Shown here one piece after another: positions 57,480 to 64,000 of a DNA stretch of 64,000 nt. The notes under the pieces were generated by a model that worked only from the letters and a program-made list of their open reading frames with translations, did no database searches and was not told the origin of the DNA. Numbering within the stretch: the stretch's first letter is position 1; each line of letters starts with the position of its first letter. Origin of the DNA: Symsagittifera roscoffensis (taxonomy: Eukaryota; Xenacoelomorpha; Acoela; Convolutidae). Both the position numbers and the translations under genes were made by a program. The DNA lies in the NCBI RefSeq assembly GCF_963678635.1, contig NC_087062.1:45214395-45278394 (forward strand), given 5' to 3'.

Positions 57480-59110
57480 TATTAGATTTAGGTCCTTGTT
57501 TGAATATACTGATCTATCCAAAGTGATGACCCGGGGTTAAATGTTTGACATTGAAGTTTTTGTTGAAGTCAGTTAGAGTATATTCTAGTTGTATCCTGCT
57601 TGACAAAAATTATGTAGTCGTCGAGCTCGTTTTCGAGTTACCGCGTTGTGAATTGTTTTCTGCGCAGTCTGCTGTCTGGGAGGAGTTTGATGACTTGAAA
57701 TTGATGGTTGAAAGGTAAATCAGCTAAATTTCTTTAATTGGTGGTATCTGTTTGGTAAGGCTTCGAAAGTAGTCTTCTATGAATTCTTCGAGGAGTACTG
57801 GTTATTTGTAAGTTATCACTGTTATGTTGCTGATAGACTGAATCAATTTTGATTAGGGTTTTTTTTCTCGTTTTTCGGGTTCTTGTAAATTAATTTCACG
57901 TCTGTGATCAACTTCTACCGGTAAATACTCGGATAACCCGGTAGGAATTTTGAACGATTAACTGCATAAAGGGGTGTTGAGTTTTTTAGTTCCTGTTTGC
58001 ATTAGCTTTTCATAGAATGTTTTATATGAATTTTATTTAAGGATATAATCGCTTACTAACTTGGTTGCGTTTTCTTTAACAGGGAAATGTTTATCAAATG
58101 GTTTTTATGGTCTACTTTTTTAATCTAATTGATTTTCATAATTTGCGTTGGTTATCTTTTTTAATACTGCATATGTACCTGATCTTAATCATATTTTTTT
58201 TGGGTTTTCCCTCTTCCAGAGAGTGGTTTTCCATGAGAATTTTCTGTTCTAGATTTAAAGGTTATCTAACTTGAATTTTTTACGATATTCATGAATTTTT
58301 GCATTTGTTTCTGAATTTTTTCTGATATGTGGGCTGTAGATAAAATTGAATTGGTTTTCTCTTATTAAAAAACAATTGTGTATTTTCTATTTTAGAAGTA
58401 GTGGTGGTTGATATCTGTAGAGTGTGTCTATGTAGTGGTAGATTCTGACAGAGTTTCTTAGTAGTCCTCGGTTTAAAAAAAGCGGTATTTCTGGTTTTTG
58501 GCCAAATACATTTTATTATGGTGTTAAACCGCAAATAGCAGTGGGTGCAATGTTGGGTGCAATCGCAACTTTTTTTTACAGTTCACTCCAATTTCCGTTA
58601 GCGTGTTCAAAAACTATTTGAAATTGTGTTCCTAAGTGGTATTTTGTATTTCAACTTTATAATTTGTCCATAGTGAATGGGCCGTTCTAGGAGCGCGCGT
58701 TATTCATAATTCATGAAGCCAACTAGTGAAATCTTCATTCATAAATGCCGTTGACTAATTTTTTTGGCACTTCGAGTGTAAGTAAAAACTTCTCCAATGA
58801 TTTGATAGTTTCAGTTGCTCTTCTTGAAGTTACCGGATATGCTTGTAGAAATTGTGAAAAGGAATCTACGATTAATAAGCAGGGCTTATTCCGATTTGAT
58901 GGTGGGTTAATAGGTCCTTTATGTCAATAAGTATTATGTGGAATGGGAAAGGTATTGAATTAAGATTGTGTCGTTTTTGTTAATTTTTTTGATAATCAAG
59001 ACAACCCGTGATAAGATGTGTTATTTATTTATACATTCCTGGCCAAAAGAAAAATCGTTTGATGTTTGCTAAAGTTTTATCTTTACCTACATGTCCTGAC
59101 AATTGATCTT
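57480..59110 (-). pseudogene. Retroelement integrase remnant upstream of the env-like array
   Basis: The minus strand carries a zinc-finger block, GHVGKDKTLANIKRFFFWPG (near 59050-59100), followed by a core block, DIKGPINPPSNRNKPCLLIV (near 58880-58930), an IVFG/NVFGQKPEIP block near 58490-58520, and a basic C-terminal block (GTYAVLKKITNANYE, near 58140-58170). This order is that of a Ty3/Gypsy-type integrase. Many stops are present. RT and RNase H are absent; the sequence to the right is an inverted-repeat element end, so the pol gene is truncated there. Leftward, after a short gap, the array of env-like ORFs begins on the same strand. Confidence 0.75.
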
Positions 59111-59218
59111 ATGTTAAAGTTCAAACAAAAAGTAAACGAAAGAACAAAAGATGAACAAAGCATCCTTGTTGTGGAATCTAATTAAAACTGACAAAGTGCA
59201 CAAGTTGGCCTCGTAATG
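59100..59218 (+). mobile_element. End fragment of the CATTACGAGGCC inverted-repeat family
   Basis: Ends AAGTTGGCCTCGTAATG at 59218. The preceding 100 bp (GAAAGAACAAAAGATGAACA, CATCCTTGTTGTGGAAT) match the right half of the element at 17601-17802. The left half is missing. Confidence 0.7.
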
Positions 59219-59779
59219 TTATCGATGAAAAACCCTCATGCTACCAGACTAATCTTAGATTAAGGTAAGGTCAACAAAACTTCCAGTTCCCTTCTTTCAA
59301 AAATTTCCTGTGTATTCCACTGGATTGAAACCTTTCATGAAAAAAAAGAGATTAATTAAAATTTTTCCAAAAATTTTGAGATAAAACTGGTTTGGCAGAA
59401 ACAAAATCCTAGAGATTCCAACTTCAATGGCATGGAATGATAGAAAGTTTTTGCAAGGCTATGATCAAAAGATTTTTTTTCCTTTTTTTTGTTGTCTCAT
59501 TTTTAGCTTTTTTCTTGTTTTTTTTCTTGAAATTTAGGAGTGCTTCAAACTGGAAATATAAAAACAAATTGTAACAAGACTGCTCCCTGAACGTTCCGAC
59601 TGTCTCGTATGGTCTATGGAGCAGTATTAGCATGAAAAAATTATATGTAATAAATACAACGAATTTTGTTTTGAAATTTGAGAACTTTTCGTCCCCCACA
59701 CACGATATAAAATACAAAGTGATAGATTTCGATCCTAGTAACAAATCGATTATGGCAAAGAAACTTCCTTCATCGATTT
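59219..59779. other. AT-rich spacer, no supported gene
   Basis: ORFs here are translations of T- and A-rich DNA. Nothing recognised. Confidence 0.45.
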
Positions 59780-60070
59780 TGGAATGGTTTGTAAGACGGA
59801 TTAAATCTCCGCTTACGCGTTAAAAGCGCGATATATATCGCGCGTTAGTTTCCCAAATTGGCCGAAATGGCAACCTTTAAACCTCCTTAATTTTACGAAA
59901 AATGATCACAGATGAAATATGTTTTCAAATCTAATCTGAGGACAACAAAACCTTTCGAATGAAATTTCAAAAATTCCGTCAAATATGGTTAGTTAAAAAG
60001 TCGATATTTGTTTGAAAAAACCCACACCGTGCACAAATTTTCCGTTACTTTTGTTACGAAAGTGTGAACC
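59780..60070 (+). repeat. Second copy of the dispersed repeat at 27618-28010, with an 18-bp palindrome
   Basis: Shares GTAAGACGGATT, ACGCGTTAAAAGC and CGCGCGTTAGTT with 27630-27680, in the same orientation. It contains the perfect palindrome GCGCGATATATATCGCGC at 59826-59843, which is damaged in the other copy. Confidence 0.75.
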
Positions 60071-60142
60071 AATAGCTAATTTTAGCCAATTAAATAGCTA
60101 ATTGCACAGGAATAAAAAAAATGTTGAAATAAATTAGCAGTG

Positions 60143-61446
60143 CATTACGAGCCAATCTGTGCATTCTGTGCATTGTATGTGGATTACACAACTGGCCAAA
60201 ATCAGATTTGTCGCGGAATCCATATCACTGCTATTTTTTTTTCATCTTCTTTGCTGTTATGGATTCCACAAACAATTATTTAAAACACTGTTCCTCTCAA
60301 AATCGCTCTAAAAACATACAATTTTGCGGAACCCGCAACCGTATTTGCGGAATCCAAATCAGTTTGTGGAGTCCACAAACAAACAATAAGACACGCGTAT
60401 AGTTAAATTGAGCTGTTGCGGAATCCGCAACGTGTAAGTGGAATCCACAAACTGTAAGTGGAAACCGCATTTTGTTTGCGGTTTTCGTTTACATATATGT
60501 ATATATGTAGTTGCTAGTAGCGTTTAAAAATATATCTTTTAAATAAAATATTTGATTTCACCAGAATAGGAGTTTATTAGATCATTATTTGGGATTGATG
60601 AAATTCCAAATACTGAACTAATTCGACGATTTGCTATGCGTTGGGTTTCTAATTACTCTCAACTTGAATTTACCAAATAATGAATTTATTCCATCAATCC
60701 CAAACACTGAACAGTATTTCGAATTGATGGAATCCCAAAGACTGATCTAGTTTGGAGATATGCTGTGTGGCTGTGTGTTGTGTTTCCATACACTCTCAAC
60801 CCAGTGACTACAATTACTGAATTTATTCGGCGTTATGCTTTCAAAATCAGTATTTGGCATTGGCGCAATCCCAAATACTAACCTAAGTTGGCGATATGCT
60901 GTGTGTTGTATTTCTATTCTCTCTCTACTCAAGGACTCCATGTTTTGAAATTATTCGGTGTTGTGTTTCCAAAATACTAAAAGATGACATCCACCGATTT
61001 AGGTAACCAATGTTTCAAGACTTGTTCGTGGATTCCGCTGACAAGGGTTAAGCCTTTTTTTTAAATTCCGCATTGCTAGATATAAGAATTCCAGCTCTAG
61101 CTTTTAATTGTTCATAATGCAAGTTCAGTTTTAAACAAAATTCGGAATCCACTTACAGTTTGCGGAATCCGCTTATATTTGCGGATTCCGCCGACATTTT
61201 GCGGAATCCACTTACAGTTGTGGATTCCAAAACAACTAGCTACATTCGCTTGTTGCGGAATCCGCGACACAACAAATGTGCCGACAAAAATTACGTTACA
61301 CTCATATGTAGGCGCAATCCACGGAAGTTTTTGTAAGTGGAATCTCCATTCATTTTGTAACATGTTTAAAGATAAGATTTTGCAATCCAGGAACATACAA
61401 ACACAAAATTGTGCGCCTATACAGTGCACAGTTTGGCCTCGTAATT
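60143..61446. mobile_element. 1.3-kb non-autonomous element of the CATTACGAGGCC family
   Basis: Left end CATTACGAGCCAATCTGTGC at 60143; right end CAGTTTGGCCTCGTAAT at 61445, inverted relative to it. The inside is dense in GCGGAATCC / TGGATTCCAC words and carries three diverged units of about 132 bp (60594-60920). The right 180 bp match the fragment at 12830-13018. No transposase ORF. The outer ends match the perfect ends at 17601-17802 with a few changes. Confidence 0.65.
60594..60920. repeat. Three diverged tandem units of about 132 bp
   Basis: ATTGATGAAATTCCAAATAC, ATTGATGGAATCCCAAAGAC and ATTGGCGCAATCCCAAATAC start at 60594, 60723 and 60859. Each is followed by a GATATGCTGTGTG-like string and a pyrimidine-rich TTTCTATTCTCTC-like string. 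Confidence 0.8.
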
Positions 61447-62428
61447 TGAATTGAAAGCAAAGTCTAACTAGTGACGAGTGCGGACTGGTTTTTCTCAACG
61501 ATAAATATTTTCTATTGTTCCCACCATTGAAAAAGGAGAGGAACCTTGTATTCGGGTGTCTTTTGTTTTTTTTTGTCTTCCACGCAAAATTAGTTATCAC
61601 AAACAATTATTGAGTTCAAATGAATGATATATCATCTTAAGTCACATTTCAACTGTGATTCAAAGAACCTTAGTTTTTTGTTAAAACTTCCCAGTTTTGA
61701 GAAAAATTAGTTTGAATCTTTTGATTTTGCGTCTATTTTTGAGCATTAAAGCGGTCGAGTAACGGTCGTTATAAATGGAAGTTATCAATTTGGGCTAAAA
61801 AAATTTTGAGTTTATCAAAAGAAAAACTAGTTTTGAAAGTTTTATCTAGCGTTTTCCTCCTAAACCTTTCTTAACTACTTTCGTTTTTGTTTGTTTAGTT
61901 TTGGAAGACAATTGGAATTGTTAATGCCTAATTTATTAAAATTCCACGCGTTCATTTAGTTGTATTATCACAAGACTTACAAAAAACTTGAATATTGAGA
62001 AGATTTCGCTGTCATTGTTTTCTTAGAATACGAAATATGACTGATACCATTTTGATATGATACCTGACCCCTTGGAAACTAAGAACTCTGCGAGTTGCCT
62101 GAATATGATCAGAAAAAATATTTCTTCGTTTTACTAACGTCGTTGTCAAATTTCGTTACAAGCAATTGTATTTAAAAAATTTAATTTCATTAGGTAAAGT
62201 TTTGTTTGAGACACTTCAAACTTATATAAACACTTCAATTGTACAAAAATTACATACATATTTAATTCATATCATTCATTAGCGAAGTTTCTGTAGATGT
62301 CTTCTCCAGATTGCAGCGAGCTTATAAAAGTTATATAAGATTTAAAAAATACACTCATGTGTTTCCGGCTGTTTCATCATTTTTTATGAAAGCGGCTTTA
62401 AGCTCAATTCAAAGATTTAAGTATCAAT
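61447..62428. other. 3' flank of the second b561 gene, no other gene
   Basis: AT-rich DNA with no supported ORF. The 3' UTR of the b561 gene should lie in its right part. No clear poly-A signal was picked out. Confidence 0.5.
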
Positions 62429-63798
62429 TTAAAATTGAGTTTCTACTTTTTCATCTTTATAAGATGAAGCTTTGTTCGCCTGTCGTTTGAACGCGGGATT
62501 TGTGACAAGAATCATGACCAGCAACACAAACACGCCAGTGAAGACGGCAAAGAAGTTTGAGATGGTTCCCCAAGCAGGATATTCTGTGTATCGTTTTCCC
62601 GTGGTCCGCTCCACAAAAGAATTTATGCGCGTGAGGCCAGTCATGACTGTTACAAAAGCCAAGATGAAGGTAGCTGCTCCCAGAAATCGGTGCAATGGCA
62701 ACATTTTTGCCTTCACACTTTCAGAGAGCTAGAAAAATTACCTTGAAGAAAAAATGATCATTTTGACATTTGAAGTCAAATTTATCAATTTTGAAATCAA
62801 ATTTAACTTTAAACAATCACAAGTGATTTATTTAGAGACCTTTCAATTTCTTAAAGTTACGAATCAATTTTTTGAAGCCAACATTTTAAAAACATAAATT
62901 TTGTCGGCTTAAAAAATGTGTTGTGGAAAACCCAACAAGCAAAAATGGCTAGTTTGAAAGGATTATGCAGTTTATCAGTGGATAGCGAAAACTGTATGTG
63001 AGTTCCGCAATTTGTGACTGGCTCGGCGTCGCATCTGCAACGAAAATGCGGATCCCGCAAACAAAACTTGGACTCAGCAGAAAAATGCAGTACTCCCGGG
63101 TGTTGCTGATGTTGATGAGTTCCTTAAACTATTCTGCTAGAGCAAGATTTGGAGTGAGTGCACTGTGTTTTAACCATTAGTTTCTAGGATTCTGCAAAAG
63201 CCAAGAAAACCATAAAGAGAAAAGAAAAACAATCTTTTTAATAGTTAACCAGCCAGAGCCCTAACTCGAAGGTTAAATATTTATGGTTAACTAAGTCATG
63301 GCTATCCTACAAGCGCTCATCTTGTAAATAGCAGTGCACGTGCGATTAAAACCCGCAATCATATGATTGCAGGGCGCCAGCGCTAACGATGCGCCACAAA
63401 ACCACAATCTTGTTGCGGATGTCGCAAAAGTGTCTTCCAAATTAAACCAAAAATTACAATATGCATTTCACTTTTTGTATCAGATTTGATGCTTGTCTGA
63501 TGCTTAAGTCAAAATTGCTGCCAAACTCTGATGTTTGAACAAAAGAATTTTATAAAGCACGATGAGACGTTATTTAAATTAATTTTACCACCGGTGTGAC
63601 AAATGCGACCACTCCAAATGCGTACTGGATGAAAAATAGGGCGATGGTGGCTGCCCCGTACCAGGAGTGGGAGCTGTACATGGGGTTGTTGCCGAAAACA
63701 ATCTTCCTCCGTGCCACAGTGTAGGTCCCCAGACAGATGAAGAGGATTGCAAGAGCATGGACAAATCCGTGCAATAGCTTGACAATCAGTTTCGGAAT
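62429..63798 (-). CDS. Second cytochrome b561-family gene, last two exons (5' exon outside the window)
   Basis: Exon 2 is 63798-63589 (70 codons; acceptor TTTTAG, donor GTAAAA). Exon 3 is 62728-62429 (99 codons plus stop; acceptor TTTTTCTAG). They encode the rear two-thirds of a b561 protein: LLHGFVHALAILFICLGTY, MYSSHSWYGA and MLPLHRFLGA hold three of the four heme histidines, and a lysine-rich cytosolic tail ends it. Both introns are phase 0 and the exon 2/3 junction is at the same residue as in the gene at 29084-30456, so the two are paralogues. The first histidine must lie in exon 1 beyond 64000. Intron 2 (62729-63588) has absorbed repeat DNA with GCGGATCCCGC words and a tRNA-like sequence. 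The reading frame is undamaged. It likely acts in transmembrane ascorbate-dependent electron transfer. Confidence 0.88.
63339..63405 (-). tRNA. tRNA-like sequence (pseudogene or tRNA-derived SINE head) inside a b561 intron
   Basis: The minus strand reads an A-box-like TGGCGCATCGTTAGCGC and, about 30 bases later, a B-box-like GGGTTTTAATCGC, the right order and spacing for an internal pol III promoter. Between them lies the palindrome GCAATCATATGATTGC in place of a normal anticodon arm, so it is not a standard tRNA. Confidence 0.3.
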
Positions 63799-64000
63799 CT
63801 AAAACGCAATAAACCAAAATCTACCAATCTGCAGCTGCTTTAAATCACTGCAGCTGTTGCCCAATGCCAAAGTGAAAAATAATCAAGGCCACAATTAATT
63901 ATTCTGTAAACTAGCACTTGAGAGAACCACCGGCAAGACTTGAGAGGCTTAAAAATAGTTGCTCATCAATTTGCCCTTACTCGAAATGATTTAAAATTGA
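63799..64000. other. Intron 1 of the second b561 gene (partial)
   Basis: Sequence upstream of the exon 2 acceptor. No exon-like ORF with the first b561 histidine is present, so exon 1 is beyond the edge. Confidence 0.7.

Noticed and set aside
63509-63817. 102-codon and 66-codon ORFs in other frames over b561 exon 2
   Set aside because: The frame with HGFVHAL, SSHSWYGA and flanking splice sites is the real one; the others are shadows.

Overview
This is nuclear DNA of a multicellular animal, most likely an invertebrate. The evidence is GT-AG introns in cytochrome b561 genes, an SLC35-type transporter gene, several Ty3/Gypsy retroelements, a hAT-type miniature element with an 8-bp target duplication, and AT-rich spacer DNA full of large diverged tandem repeats. 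There is no bacterial operon structure, CRISPR array or rRNA gene. I cannot name the species. No introns can be confirmed outside the b561 genes.

Layout. 1-8943 (minus strand): a long Ty3/Gypsy pol-gag unit (element A), cut by the left edge. It has four frame shifts, two in-frame TGA codons and an internal deletion between reverse transcriptase and RNase H. 8944-12996: non-coding, with a regular nested repeat at 9722-9910 built on a CCCTCCGGATT word. 12997-13018: one end of a dispersed inverted-repeat family. About 13030-14800: four diverged units of about 535 bp. 16269-16673: hAT-type miniature element. 17601-17802: miniature element with perfect 22-bp inverted ends. 18231-21068: six units of about 480 bp. 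About 20610-25270 and 25300-27490 form a diverged tandem segmental duplication. The left copy carries an intronless 10-TM transporter gene (22701-23681) and a foldback element (21110-21787) that the right copy lacks.

29084-30456 (minus): complete three-exon cytochrome b561 gene. 31854-37860 (minus): full-length but decayed Ty3/Gypsy element B, with 242-bp LTRs and a 4-bp target duplication. 37982-38794: unrecognised coding-like open stretches. About 39806-45650 (plus): very decayed Ty3/Gypsy element C, with a clear tRNA primer-binding site. About 46287-57420: four large direct repeats (3.3, 3.2, 2.5 and 2.3 kb) carrying minus-strand ORF fragments with a secretory leader. They lie directly downstream of a retroelement integrase remnant at 57480-59110, so they may be an amplified env-like 3' part of that element. 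59780-61446: more dispersed and inverted-repeat DNA. 62429-63798 (minus): the last two exons of a second cytochrome b561 gene, whose first exon lies beyond the right edge.

How it works together: three genes look like host genes, one transporter and two b561 paralogues in the same orientation with the same intron position. Everything else recognised is mobile or repetitive DNA. The two b561 genes probably arose by local duplication, and the DNA between them has since filled with retroelements and tandem arrays.
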